DNA of 64,000 nt, taken from Tessaracoccus antarcticus (GTDB lineage: Bacteria; Actinomycetota; Actinomycetes; Propionibacteriales; Propionibacteriaceae). A model generated the notes under the pieces. That model had not been told where the DNA came from, ran no database searches, and worked only from the letters and a program-made list of their open reading frames with translations. The position numbers and the translations under genes are program-made. The stretch covers positions 434,001 through 498,000 of the forward strand of contig NZ_REFW01000002.1 in NCBI RefSeq assembly GCF_003688855.1. The letters are read 5' to 3'. Position 1 is the first letter of the stretch, and the number at the start of each line of letters is the position of its first letter. Shown piece by piece: positions 54,229 to 62,680 of this stretch.

Positions 54229-54418
54229 ATCGTCGCGCCGGGGCACCGAGACCGGTAGAGATGTGGCACGTGGAGGCGGCACGACGACGGAGCAACCAGA
54301 CGTTGCCGCTGGTGGCCGTTGCCGCAACCCCTGTGGTGACCGATCTCTGAGCGTGCACGGGGGTTGGGTCGCGGGATGGGGCAGCGGACGTGGGCCGCCT
54401 CAGGGAGCGTGGGCAGGA

Positions 54419-54664
54419 TCAGGGGGCGTCCTCGGGCGCGTCGCCCGGCCGGGGCTTTCGTCCGTACTGCTTGGTGCCTGACATCGCCAGGAAAGTGATT
54501 CCCAGGATGAGGAACACCACCCAGGCACTGGAATCCCCGAACGACATGCTGATGGCCACAACCACGAACACGATGCCGATCACCAGGTACGAACCCTGGG
54601 CCTTCTTGTCGCGTGGTCCTCGTGGCGGTCGATCCGCACGTTGGCCGGGTTGCTCCGTGCTCAC
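54419..54664 (-). CDS. small two-helix membrane protein
   Basis: An 81-residue protein with a basic, hydrophilic N terminus (~27 residues), two transmembrane helices (about 30-45 and 49-65) and a short polar tail. The GTG at 54664 is chosen because an AGGAGA site lies 6 nt upstream; the longer frame from 54805 crosses the region upstream of dgt and lacks a site. Family unknown. Confidence 0.6.
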   Translation of the reverse strand: MSTEQPGQRADRPPRGPRDKKAQGSYLVIGIVFVVVAISMSFGDSSAWVVFLILGITFLAMSGTKQYGRKPRPGDAPEDAP

Positions 54665-54792
54665 GGTCTTCTCCTGACGTTGAGAATCACTCGAGTCCCA
54701 CGATGGTACCCAGAGCACGGTCCAGTGCCGTGGGTGCAACGGTGGGCGACCCGGTTGCGGAAGTGCACCGCTGGGATAGGTTGGCCGACGAG

Positions 54793-55902
54793 ATGGATGA
54801 CGCACTTCTACCCCGAACCAAGCTGTGGGCCCACACGATGCACGGGCACGGCGACGACGTCGTGACAGCCCACGCGACGTCGCGAGCCATCGTCGAACCC
54901 GCAGAAGCCCGCGCTCGCGAGTACCGGGAGGAAGCCGAACGACTGCTGCTCAACCCGGCCGCCAGCTTCAGCTCGGGTGCGGGCGACCGCGCGCTCGAGG
55001 AGGAGCCCGACGAGCTGAGAACGTGCTTCGAACGCGACCGCGACCGGATCGTCCACTCGACCGCCTTTCGCCGGCTCGCGGGCAAGACCCAGGTGGTGGT
55101 GTACCCCACCGACCACCAGCGCACGCGCCTCACCCACGCCATCGAGGTGGCGCAGTGCGCCGTCGCCATGGCCCGGGGAATTGGCGCCAACGTGGTTCTC
55201 GCGGATGCGATGGCCCTCGGCCACGACTGCGGTCACGGGCCTGGCGGCCACGCCTCCGAGGACGCGTTCGACCAGTTCATCACCGAGGGCTACGACCACG
55301 GTCCATGGGGCGCCGACGTGGTGCTGGCTGATCTCAACCTGTGCCGGGAAACCCTGGACGGGATTCGTAACCACTCGTGGTCCCGCCCAGCGCCGTTCAC
55401 TCTGGAGGGGGAACTGGTGTCGTGGGCTGACAGGATCGCTTACTGTGCGCATGATCTCGAGGACGCCATCCACGCCGGCATCGTGGTGGCCGACGACCTC
55501 CCCGAGGTGGTGCGCGACGTGGCGGGCACGTCCCGTCGCCAACAACTCGCCACGTTCCTCAACGCTGTCATCGCCACCACCATGGACACCGGGGTGGTGG
55601 GCATGGACAAGCGGGAGGCTGAGGCGCTGGCGGAGCTGCGGCGCTTCAACTACGAACGCATCTACACCCGCCCGGAGTCCACGGACCAGAGCAGGGCCGT
55701 GGTCAGGGTGCTGACAGGCTTGGTGGAGTACTACCTGGAGAACCCCGGCGCAATGCCTCCGGAGTACCGCACACCAGAAGCGGTGCGCGGAGTGGTGACC
55801 TACGTCGGAGGTATGACGGACAGGTTCGCCTTCGAGCAGGCGCAACGTCTGCTGGGCTGGGACCCTGCCCGGTTGCCGGCTGGGATTGGACGCAACGCCT
55901 GA
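54793..55902 (+). CDS. dgt: deoxyguanosinetriphosphate triphosphohydrolase-like protein
   Basis: A 369-residue HD-domain dNTPase. The HD residues are spread over 'RTRLTHAIEVAQCAVAMARG' and 'ALGHDCGHGPGGHASEDAF', with the final Asp in 'SWADRIAYCAHDLEDAI'. It hydrolyses dNTPs to deoxynucleosides and triphosphate. dgt lies upstream of dnaG, as in other actinobacteria, here with an unrelated minus-strand permease between. The start is uncertain: ATG 54793 follows a TAGGTT box (54777-54782) by 10 nt; longer in-frame starts exist. Confidence 0.9.
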   Translation: MDDALLPRTKLWAHTMHGHGDDVVTAHATSRAIVEPAEARAREYREEAERLLLNPAASFSSGAGDRALEEEPDELRTCFERDRDRIVHSTAFRRLAGKTQVVVYPTDHQRTRLTHAIEVAQCAVAMARGIGANVVLADAMALGHDCGHGPGGHASEDAFDQFITEGYDHGPWGADVVLADLNLCRETLDGIRNHSWSRPAPFTLEGELVSWADRIAYCAHDLEDAIHAGIVVADDLPEVVRDVAGTSRRQQLATFLNAVIATTMDTGVVGMDKREAEALAELRRFNYERIYTRPESTDQSRAVVRVLTGLVEYYLENPGAMPPEYRTPEAVRGVVTYVGGMTDRFAFEQAQRLLGWDPARLPAGIGRNA

Positions 55903-55906
55903 GGGA

Positions 55907-56671
55907 TCAGGAGTGCAGCTGACTCTCCACCCTCCGGGGCAACAACCAGCCAAGACTCATGAGTTCTCGCGCCACCAGTGCGGTCAACGGCTGGCCTGCC
56001 AGGACGCCCACGAGGACGAGTACCTGGGCGGCCCCCGCCTGCAGGGGCGACCCGCCACCCAGTAGCACGCCGATGTAGGCGCCCGGTAGGGTCACCAGTC
56101 CAGCGGTCCGGGTCTGGTCGAGCGCGGGAATCAGCGCCTCGGGCACGGCATCGCGCACCACCTCCCGAATGGCCACCTGTCGGTGGAAGCCCAACGCCAG
56201 GCGTGCTTCGTACAGGTCGAACTGGCTTCCCAGATCCGCGAGAGCGTGTCGGGCGAACAGTGTGTGCGCGGTCATCACGTTGCCGACGAGGATGCCCGCC
56301 AGTGGAATGATGGCGGCGCCGTTCAGCGGGGCAGCCCCGCTGCCGAAGATGATGACCAGAACGGGGACAGCACCGGCCGCCATGGAGAGGGCCGCCGCCG
56401 CGAACGACCTGGGGGAATCCAGACCCACCCGACGTGAGGTCGTGACCACGCCGACGATGAACATGACACCCACGAGAGCGAACGCCCATGCCGGGCTGGA
56501 GACCGCCCAGCCCACCACGTAGGAGATCAGCAGGAGTTGGACAGCCGCGCGGATGCCAGCCCAGGGAACCTGCGACGCCAGCCTGACCCGCCCCAGCAGC
56601 AGCGCCCCCGTGCCCAGTGCCGTCAACAACACCAGGGCCACTAGCAGCGACCAGCCCGGTTCAACACTCAT
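55907..56671 (-). CDS. FetB/UPF0014-family ABC transporter permease
   Basis: A 254-residue membrane protein with about seven helices, of the UPF0014 (YbbM/FetB) family. Typical segments: 'RLASQVPWAGIRAAVQLLLISYVVGW' in outline, 'AAPLNGAAIIPLAGILVGNVMTAHTL' in outline, 'TAGLVTLPGAYIGVLLGGGSPLQAGAAQ' in outline. FetB works with the ATPase FetA, linked to iron or metal export, but no FetA gene is adjacent. A possible six-codon upstream ORF overlaps the start. Confidence 0.88.
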   Translation of the reverse strand: MSVEPGWSLLVALVLLTALGTGALLLGRVRLASQVPWAGIRAAVQLLLISYVVGWAVSSPAWAFALVGVMFIVGVVTTSRRVGLDSPRSFAAAALSMAAGAVPVLVIIFGSGAAPLNGAAIIPLAGILVGNVMTAHTLFARHALADLGSQFDLYEARLALGFHRQVAIREVVRDAVPEALIPALDQTRTAGLVTLPGAYIGVLLGGGSPLQAGAAQVLVLVGVLAGQPLTALVARELMSLGWLLPRRVESQLHS

Positions 56672-56681
56672 GAGGCACCAT
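56661..56681 (-). CDS. possible six-codon upstream ORF overlapping the fetB start
   Basis: ATG GTG CCT CAT GAG TGT TGA (MVPHEC). Its ATG lies 6 nt after TAGGCT, exactly where leaderless starts sit elsewhere in this window, while the permease ATG is 10 nt further on. Its stop lies within the permease gene. It may be chance. Confidence 0.3.
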   Translation of the reverse strand: MVPHEC

Positions 56682-56901
56682 GCGCCCAGCCTAGGGCCGA
56701 TGCCCCGCCGAAGGAGGTCCCCCGTTGCGCACCGAACCTCAGATGGTTCTCATCAGCGAAGCATCGCGTTGCAACGTTCCTGGTGGAGAGTGGTGTCATC
56801 GTCACGGTCATCACTGATGGGCAGGCGGGCTCCAAGTACACCCGTAGAGGCGCAGTCATGGAGCGGCGCAACCCGTCGGCGGGCGGGACTAGACTGCGGC
56901 C

Positions 56902-58740
56902 ATGGCGGGACGGATTAACGACGAGGACATTGCTGCGGTCCGCGACCGGATCCGCATCGACGACGTGGTGGGCGACTTCGTGGCCCTGCGCAACGCGGGC
57001 GGCGGGTCGCTGAAGGGTCTGTGTCCTTTCCACGACGAGAAAACCCCCAGCTTCACGGTCACACCGTCGCGCGGCTTCTTCTACTGCTTCGGATGTGGTG
57101 AGGGCGGCGACGTCATCACGTTCCTGCAGAAGCACCAGAACCTGGCGTTCACCGAGGCAGTGCAGGCGCTCGCGGACCGGGTCGGTATCCAGTTGCGCAT
57201 CACCGACGATGGCACCGGCCAGCCCCCGGGGCTTCGCAAGCGCATCCTGGAGGCCAATGCCGCCGCTGAGACTTTCTACTCCTCCCAGCTCGGGTCCCCG
57301 GAGGCCATCGAGGCCCGGCTCTTCCTGGACCGCCGCGGCTTCGACCGTGCCGTGGCTCTGCATTTCGGCCTCGGCTACGCTCCCCGCCATGGACGCATCC
57401 TGCGGCAGAGCCTGCAATCGCAGGGCTTCGACGACACCACCCTCAAGGCCGCGGGACTGGTCCGCGACGGGGGGCGCGACTTCTTCGTCGGCCGTCTGCT
57501 GTGGCCCATCCGCGACTCGGCGCAGAGCGTGCTGGGTTTCGGCGCCCGCCGCATCCACGACGACGACAGGCTCCCGGCCAAGTACATCAACACCCCTGAA
57601 ACGCCGGTGTACAAGAAGTCGCAGGTCCTCTACGGCCTCGACCTGTCCCGTCAGGCCATCGGGAAGCGGTCACAGGCGGTGGTGGTGGAGGGTTACACCG
57701 ACGTCATGGCTGCCCACCTGGCCGGGGTGGACACCGCCGTGGCCAGCTGCGGTACCGCTTTCGGTGACGACCACGCCCGGTTACTGCAGCGCCTCATGGG
57801 CACCACGGACGGGCTGCACGGTGAGGTCATCTTCACCTTCGACGGCGACCAGGCCGGCCAGAACGCCGCACTGAAGGTGTTCAAGGGGGACCAGAACTTC
57901 ATCGCCCAGACGTACGTGGCCGTCGAGCCCACGGGCATGGACCCGTGCGACCTGCGCCTGGAACAGGGCGACGCGGCCGTCCGTGAACTCGTGGGCCGCC
58001 GTGTGCCGCTGTACCGGTTCGTGATGGAGAACGTGATCAAGGGTTATGACCTCGACCGCGCGGACGGCCGACTCGCCGCCCTGCGGGAGTCGTCGGACCT
58101 CATCAGCGCCATCCGCGACTCATCGCTGGTGAGCCAGTACCTGAGGGAACTGTCAGGCATGCTGGGCATGGACATCGAAGACGTCCGCCGGGAAGTGTCG
58201 CGCAAGCAGAGGCGTGGTGGGTCCAACGGCCCCCACGAACCGCAGAAGGATGCCCCGCCCCCGGCGAAGGTTGATCCGTCGTGGCCCAACCCCACCGATC
58301 CGGCCCTGCGTCTGGAACGGGACACGTGCAAGCTGCTGCTGCAGTACCCGCTGACGTTCGACGCGGGCTGGAATGGCATCACCGTGGACGACTTCACCCA
58401 CCCCGGCTACCAGGCAGTGTTTTCGCTGATACTCAACACCCCCTTGGTGGAGGGCTGGGCCGATGAGCTCCGTGCCGCGGCACCCTCGGAGCTCCTCACC
58501 CAACTGATCGTGTCACTGTTGGTGGAGCCTCTCCTGCGGGAACCCGACGAGTTGTACTCGATGGCACATTCCAGCAGGCTGCAGCTGGCCCGCACGGTGA
58601 GCCGGATCTCCCATTGCAAGTCCAAGCTGCAGCGCACCGATCCCGTCAAGGACCCCGCCGGTCACCGGAGCCAGTTCGCGGAACTGACGGCTCTCGAGAT
58701 GGAGCGCAAACGGCTCCTCGCGGCCAGCGCGGGGGAGTGA
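56902..58740 (+). CDS. dnaG: DNA primase
   Basis: A 612-residue primase. The zinc-binding domain is 'CPFHDEKTPSFTV' ... 'FFYCFGC' (about residues 40-65), followed by the TOPRIM core with 'VVVEGYTDVMAAH' and 'FTFDGDQAGQNAAL', and a C-terminal helicase-binding domain (about 440-610). It makes RNA primers for replication. Leaderless by position: TAGACT (56890-56895) then ATG 6 nt later. dgt lies upstream, a classical arrangement. After the stop, a REP-like element and the convergent sigma-like gene follow. Confidence 0.96.
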   Translation: MAGRINDEDIAAVRDRIRIDDVVGDFVALRNAGGGSLKGLCPFHDEKTPSFTVTPSRGFFYCFGCGEGGDVITFLQKHQNLAFTEAVQALADRVGIQLRITDDGTGQPPGLRKRILEANAAAETFYSSQLGSPEAIEARLFLDRRGFDRAVALHFGLGYAPRHGRILRQSLQSQGFDDTTLKAAGLVRDGGRDFFVGRLLWPIRDSAQSVLGFGARRIHDDDRLPAKYINTPETPVYKKSQVLYGLDLSRQAIGKRSQAVVVEGYTDVMAAHLAGVDTAVASCGTAFGDDHARLLQRLMGTTDGLHGEVIFTFDGDQAGQNAALKVFKGDQNFIAQTYVAVEPTGMDPCDLRLEQGDAAVRELVGRRVPLYRFVMENVIKGYDLDRADGRLAALRESSDLISAIRDSSLVSQYLRELSGMLGMDIEDVRREVSRKQRRGGSNGPHEPQKDAPPPAKVDPSWPNPTDPALRLERDTCKLLLQYPLTFDAGWNGITVDDFTHPGYQAVFSLILNTPLVEGWADELRAAAPSELLTQLIVSLLVEPLLREPDELYSMAHSSRLQLARTVSRISHCKSKLQRTDPVKDPAGHRSQFAELTALEMERKRLLAASAGE

Positions 58741-58796
58741 GCCAGCACTTTTGCTGAGTGGATCCGTGGGGAAGCCGCCGGGCACCCCACACCGCC

Positions 58797-58843
58797 ACCT
58801 GAGTGGCGCAACGAGGGACGAGCCGGTCGTCTCGAAGGATCTC
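58797..58843 (+). repeat. REP-like intergenic repeat, copy 3
   Basis: CACCTGAGTGGCGCAACGAG, GGACGAGCC, then TCTCGAAGGATCTC: a shorter relative of the two copies between era and leuA, here in the 120-bp gap between convergent dnaG and the sigma-like gene. Confidence 0.6.
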
Positions 58844-58860
58844 CCGAGAACCCAGACTCC

Positions 58861-59697
58861 TCAGTTCCCGGCACACCCGGTTCCCGGCAGCCTGCACTGA
58901 TCCATCTCCAGTAGTGACCGCGCCCTCGCCAGAGCCCGGCGTTCCATGCGGGCGACAGTGGAGGCGGAAACACCCCATCTCTCCCCGATCTCGGCCTGTG
59001 TGTGACATCGGACACCGATGCCGTAGCGGAGTCTGAGTAGTTCCCCCGCGTCCGCAAGCAGGGCAAGGAAGTCCACCCCGGTGACGTCGACGGCTTCGTA
59101 GCCGCCGTCGCTCATGAGTTGGTGTGGACCGACCTCGTCGAGGGTGGTGGTCACGGCGCACGCCCCTGCCGCGGCGGACATGCTGACGCCAACAATCCGG
59201 GCCACTTCCCGCACGGGCGCCTCCCGGTGCTCGGAGGCGGTGACACGGCCCGCCTCCTCCTTGAGCAGGATCCGCAGCCGATGACGGCGTCCGGGACCCT
59301 CCAGAGCCCCGGCCCGACGGGCGGCGCTTGCCTTCAGGGATCGGTCGACGTACTCGTGCGCCAAGGTGCTGAAACGCCATCCCAGGGTGAAGTCGTAGCG
59401 GGTGAGCGCCTCCGCGAGTCCGAGACAGCCGTCCTGGAACAGGTCATCCAGCGGTAATCGGTGACGTCTCGCCGCAGCGTGCGACAGTTTGGCCACGAGC
59501 CGCAGGTTGGACAGCCACAGGATCTCCCATGCCCTTTTCCCATGCTCTGCAAGCCGTCTGAGGTCGTCCGGGGAATGCGGGCTGCCGATGGCGAGCAGGT
59601 GTTCGGCATAGACGCCCGCTTCGATGCAGCGCGCCAGATTGTTCTCAGCCGCGGCGGTGGCCACCGGGGGCAGGAAGATCGCGGATGTGATGCCCAT
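58861..59697 (-). CDS. divergent sigma-70-like factor
   Basis: A 278-residue protein resembling group 2-3 sigma-70 factors. Region 2 is recognisable ('WLSNLRLVAKLSHAAARRH', 'LDDLFQDGCLGLAEALTRYDFTLGWRFSTLA' in outline, about residues 60-110), and region 4 is a good HTH ('RLRYGIGVRCHTQAEIGERWGVSASTVARMERRALARARSLL' in outline, about 225-268). Region 3 is weak and region 1.1 absent; the usual 'TYATWWIRQAI' -10 element is replaced by 'FSTLAHEYVDRSLKAS'. No anti-sigma gene is adjacent. ATG 59697 has CAGGTT 7 nt upstream. Confidence 0.7.
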   Translation of the reverse strand: MGITSAIFLPPVATAAAENNLARCIEAGVYAEHLLAIGSPHSPDDLRRLAEHGKRAWEILWLSNLRLVAKLSHAAARRHRLPLDDLFQDGCLGLAEALTRYDFTLGWRFSTLAHEYVDRSLKASAARRAGALEGPGRRHRLRILLKEEAGRVTASEHREAPVREVARIVGVSMSAAAGACAVTTTLDEVGPHQLMSDGGYEAVDVTGVDFLALLADAGELLRLRYGIGVRCHTQAEIGERWGVSASTVARMERRALARARSLLEMDQCRLPGTGCAGN

Positions 59698-59734
59698 GCC
59701 TGTCAACCTGCCACCGGCACGCCGCCACCGTCAC

Positions 59735-59782
59735 CGCAGGCACGCCTGCGAACAACACCTCCGGTGTCCCGGACAACACCGG
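59735..59782 (-). terminator. two hairpins between the antiporter and sigma-like genes
   Basis: CCGGTGT/ACACCGG (59761-59767 with 59776-59782), next to the antiporter stop codon, and CGCAGGC-AC-GCCTGCG (59735-59750). Either may end antiporter transcription on the minus strand. Confidence 0.5.
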
Positions 59783-59783
59783 G

Positions 59784-61199
59784 TCAGCGGATGGGCGGTG
59801 TGGTGTGGGACTTGTTGTTGGCCACGGCCCAGATTCGCACCACGAGGACCAGGGTGAGCACCCCGCCGATGACCTTGGCCCACCACTGCCCGGCGATGAA
59901 CAGGAACGCCATGGTCACAAGGATGGGTGCGAGCCACGTCAGGGCCCACAGCACGTACCCGCCGAAGCTGGGCATCTGGACCCCGTCCTGCTCCGCCACC
60001 GACTTCACCATGAAGTTGGGGCCGTTACCGATGTAGGTGAGGGCGCCACAGAACACGGCACCGAGGCTGACGGCCACCAGGTGGGACGCCTGGACGCCGG
60101 CCACCAGACCGTCTGCCGAAGAGCCGGCCTGCAGTGCCTGTCCCATCTCGAAGAAGGTGGCGTAGGTGGGGGCGTTGTCGAGGACGGCTGACAGCCCGCC
60201 CGTGAAGACGAAGAACGTGACGTCGTTCAGCGGCAGCTTGGGCGCGACCTGCGCCAGGACCTTGAGTGCCGGGATCATGGCCAGGAAGATGCCGATGAAC
60301 AGGGCGGCCACTTCCAGGATGGGCGTCCATGAGAACTCATTCAAGTGGTACCGCACGCGCCGTTCCCCACGCTTCAGCGACATCATCAGCGCTCCGACCA
60401 TCACCATCTCCCGCCACGGGACCCACTGCCACCACGCGGCGCCGCCGTGCTCGATCGCCTCCATGTTGATGGACGGCGCCAACGCCACGGCCAACACCAC
60501 CACCACGAGGTAGACGAAGTTCATCTTCCCCAGCACCTGCAGGGGGACGACGTGATTTCGGTCCCACTCCACGTCGCCGGGGTCCTCACGCTGGTACATC
60601 ACCTTGTCCAGGGCCATGTAGGTGGCCACGAGGAATGCATTGACGAACAACCACTGGGGAAAGAGGTGGAAGGTCCAGGTGAAGGGCACACCGCGCAGGA
60701 ATCCGAGGAAAAGTGGAGGGTCGCCCAGCGGTGTCAGGAGCCCGCCGGCATTGGCGACGGTGAAAATGAAGAACACCACGGTGTGGGCCTTGTGGCTGCG
60801 CTCGGAGTTGGTTTTCAGGAGTGGGCGGATCAGTAGCATCGCTGCACCTGTTGTCCCGATGAAGGAGGCCAGGATTGCGCCGATCCCCAGGAAGGCGCCA
60901 TTGATCCGTGGCCTGGCAGGCAGGTCGCCCGCAAGGTGGATGCCTCCGGAGATCACGAACAGGGCACCCAGCAAGATGATGAACTGGAAGTACTCCACCA
61001 GGGCTTCGGCCACCGGCAGGGGGCCGAACAGGGCAAGCATCCAGGCGGCCACGGGAACGCCGAGCACGAGGGCCACCAGCAACTTGTTCTGGTTTCGTTC
61101 CCACCAGTGGTGCGTCGACTGGATCAAGGGCAGCACAGCAATGGCCACGAGCATGGCCGCGAAGGGCAGCACGCTGTACCAGGCGAGTGTCGGTTCCAT
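59784..61199 (-). CDS. NhaD-like sodium:proton antiporter (ion transporter superfamily)
   Basis: A 471-residue membrane protein with about 12 helices of the ArsB/NhaD ion-transporter superfamily. Signature segments are 'GTTGAAMLLIRPLLKTN', 'FIFTVANAGGLLTPLGDPPLFLGFLRGVPF' in outline, 'SAVLDNAPTYATFFEMG' and 'ALTYIGNGPNFMVKSVAEQ'. The paired GDPPL and LDNAPTY motifs are those of NhaD and citrate-type transporters; a dicarboxylate substrate cannot be excluded. ATG 61199 has AGGAGG 5-6 nt upstream; the longer frame is discarded. Confidence 0.85.
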   Translation of the reverse strand: MEPTLAWYSVLPFAAMLVAIAVLPLIQSTHHWWERNQNKLLVALVLGVPVAAWMLALFGPLPVAEALVEYFQFIILLGALFVISGGIHLAGDLPARPRINGAFLGIGAILASFIGTTGAAMLLIRPLLKTNSERSHKAHTVVFFIFTVANAGGLLTPLGDPPLFLGFLRGVPFTWTFHLFPQWLFVNAFLVATYMALDKVMYQREDPGDVEWDRNHVVPLQVLGKMNFVYLVVVVLAVALAPSINMEAIEHGGAAWWQWVPWREMVMVGALMMSLKRGERRVRYHLNEFSWTPILEVAALFIGIFLAMIPALKVLAQVAPKLPLNDVTFFVFTGGLSAVLDNAPTYATFFEMGQALQAGSSADGLVAGVQASHLVAVSLGAVFCGALTYIGNGPNFMVKSVAEQDGVQMPSFGGYVLWALTWLAPILVTMAFLFIAGQWWAKVIGGVLTLVLVVRIWAVANNKSHTTPPIR

Positions 61200-61329
61200 G
61201 GGGCCTCCTCGGCTTCCGCAGTCAAAAGGTATCGGTGACGGGGCAATCGTGCGAGCGGGACGTCCACACCGGTTCACCTCCTGCTTCCGCTCGCTCCTCT
61301 GGTGCGGGCGGGTGGGCAACAATGGGGCC

Positions 61330-61827
61330 ATGGCCTTCTTTGCTACACGTCCTGACAAGTCACTCGTGAGGGAACTCGCATCCCATACGGGCAGGGGTGT
61401 CGACGTCATCGCCCACGGGTCCGGTCCCGACGCCAGCCTGCTGGCCACACGGGAACTCTTGGCGCTCCGCCTGCTCGGTGAATGGCGCATCTTCGGCTGG
61501 GAGGAGGTCACCACGGGCTCATGGCGCGCAGAGTCCTTGACGTTTTCGTGGAAGACCACGACGGGCGAGGACTTCCCCGTCCGCCTCGACGATGTGGGGC
61601 GCCTCCCCGAACTGTTCCAGGAGCGCGTGCAGGCCTCCACGGTGGTGACCGTGAGCCATGACCTTGCGCGGGGTCGTGTTCAACTCATTGGCCGGCGCAA
61701 GCTCGACGGCAGTGACGAGATCCGGTGGTACGCGGTGGCCGGCGGCGGGGCCGACCTTTCGGACGCACCCGTGGCGGCGCTGGTGGTGGCGGAGACCGAC
61801 CGATTGAAGGCGGAGTACGGCGTGTGA
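61330..61827 (+). CDS. conserved hypothetical protein
   Basis: A 165-residue soluble protein not recognised by name. The central part ('LGEWRIFGWEEVTTGSWRAESLTFSWKT') looks like a small beta-rich domain of PH-like type; the C terminus is helical ('AALVVAETDRLKAEYGV'). Leaderless by position (CAACAAT ends 6 nt before the ATG at 61330). It precedes tRNA-Asn. Confidence 0.6.
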   Translation: MAFFATRPDKSLVRELASHTGRGVDVIAHGSGPDASLLATRELLALRLLGEWRIFGWEEVTTGSWRAESLTFSWKTTTGEDFPVRLDDVGRLPELFQERVQASTVVTVSHDLARGRVQLIGRRKLDGSDEIRWYAVAGGGADLSDAPVAALVVAETDRLKAEYGV

Positions 61828-61913
61828 GCCGGCGTTCTCGGGGTGGTGACGTTTGGACTTGTCCACGACCCATCTGGTAGCGTTTCACCTCGCGTGGTCG
61901 TCAAGATCACCGT

Positions 61914-61989
61914 TCCCCTGTAGCTCAATTGGCAGAGCATTCGACTGTTAATCGAAGGGTTGGAGGTTCGAGTCCTCCCGGGGGAGCCA
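61914..61989 (+). tRNA. tRNA-Asn (anticodon GTT)
   Basis: A 76-nt cloverleaf with encoded CCA: acceptor TCCCCTG pairs with CGGGGGA, D-loop AGCTCAATTGGCAGAGC, anticodon stem-loop TTCGACTGTTAATCGAA with GTT, and T-arm GGAGGTTCGAGTCCTCC. A possible promoter (TTGGAC 61853-61858, TAGCGT 61878-61883) and a strong terminator flank it. As a GUN-anticodon tRNA it is a substrate of the Tgt encoded at 20879. Confidence 0.97.
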
Positions 61990-61998
61990 GTGTGTGAG

Positions 61999-62038
61999 CC
62001 GCTCTGATCAGGTATAAACGCCTGTCAGGGCGGTTTTT
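61999..62038 (+). terminator. rho-independent terminator of tRNA-Asn
   Basis: A 13-bp GC-rich stem with one bulge (61999-62012 with 62021-62033), then TTTTT. It is the only classical T-tract terminator I noted in the window. Confidence 0.85.
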
Positions 62039-62178
62039 CATGTCATGCGAAAGCGCTGGAAAGTTCTCGATGCGGAAGGCTCGCCATGACCTGCTCACAC
62101 CCATCGCGACCCCGCGGACAGGCGATGCGGGACCTCATGCGACGATGACGCCCATGTGCATGAACAAAGGCGGGGGCC

Positions 62179-62646
62179 ATGTCGACTGACAACGCGAAGA
62201 GCAGTTGGTGGAGAAGCAAGGCAGCGGTCGGTGCTGCTGCCGCCCTGGTGGGGTTGACTGCAGGAGTGGGACTCGGCGGTGAACCCAGCGAGGCTGCGCC
62301 GCCGCCGGTGGTGTCAACCGTCACAATGACGCCGGCGCCCGTGACGGCCACCGCCACAACGACAGCGACAGCGACTCTCACCGTTACCACCACAGCGACA
62401 AAGACTGCGACGGCGATTACCACGGTGAGTGCTCCCGTTGTGACAGCACTGGTGACTGTGACTGCTGCGGCGTTGCCGCCTGCGCAGGTCGCGGCTCAGC
62501 CCACACCACAAGCGCAGCCGAAGACCGATGCGTACTACAAGAACTGCACTGCCGCCCGTTCGGCGGGAGTGGCCCCTCTCCATCGAGGGGACCCGGGCTA
62601 CAGGGCCGGGCTCGACAGGGACGACGACGGGGTCGCCTGCGAGTAG
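62179..62646 (+). CDS. secreted excalibur-domain protein
   Basis: A 155-residue exported protein: an N-terminal hydrophobic segment (about 14-32, cleavage near 'SEAAP'), a Thr/Val/Ala-rich linker (about 45-100) and a C-terminal excalibur domain ('YYKNCTAARSAGVAPLHRGD', then 'GLDRDDDGVACE'), a calcium-binding motif DxDxDGxxCE with two Cys. Such domains occur in wall-associated proteins and nucleases of Gram-positives; no enzyme domain is fused here. AAAGGCGGGG precedes the ATG. The linker resembles that of the sialidase at 25253. Confidence 0.85.
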   Translation: MSTDNAKSSWWRSKAAVGAAAALVGLTAGVGLGGEPSEAAPPPVVSTVTMTPAPVTATATTTATATLTVTTTATKTATAITTVSAPVVTALVTVTAAALPPAQVAAQPTPQAQPKTDAYYKNCTAARSAGVAPLHRGDPGYRAGLDRDDDGVACE

Positions 62647-62680
62647 TGGGTTCCCGGACGCGGTGACGCCCACCCCTCGC

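Noticed and set aside
56672-56889. Small open frame (56783-57013) in the fetB-dnaG gap
   Set aside because: It runs into dnaG in another frame, has no ribosome-binding site, and the dnaG leaderless promoter sits within it.
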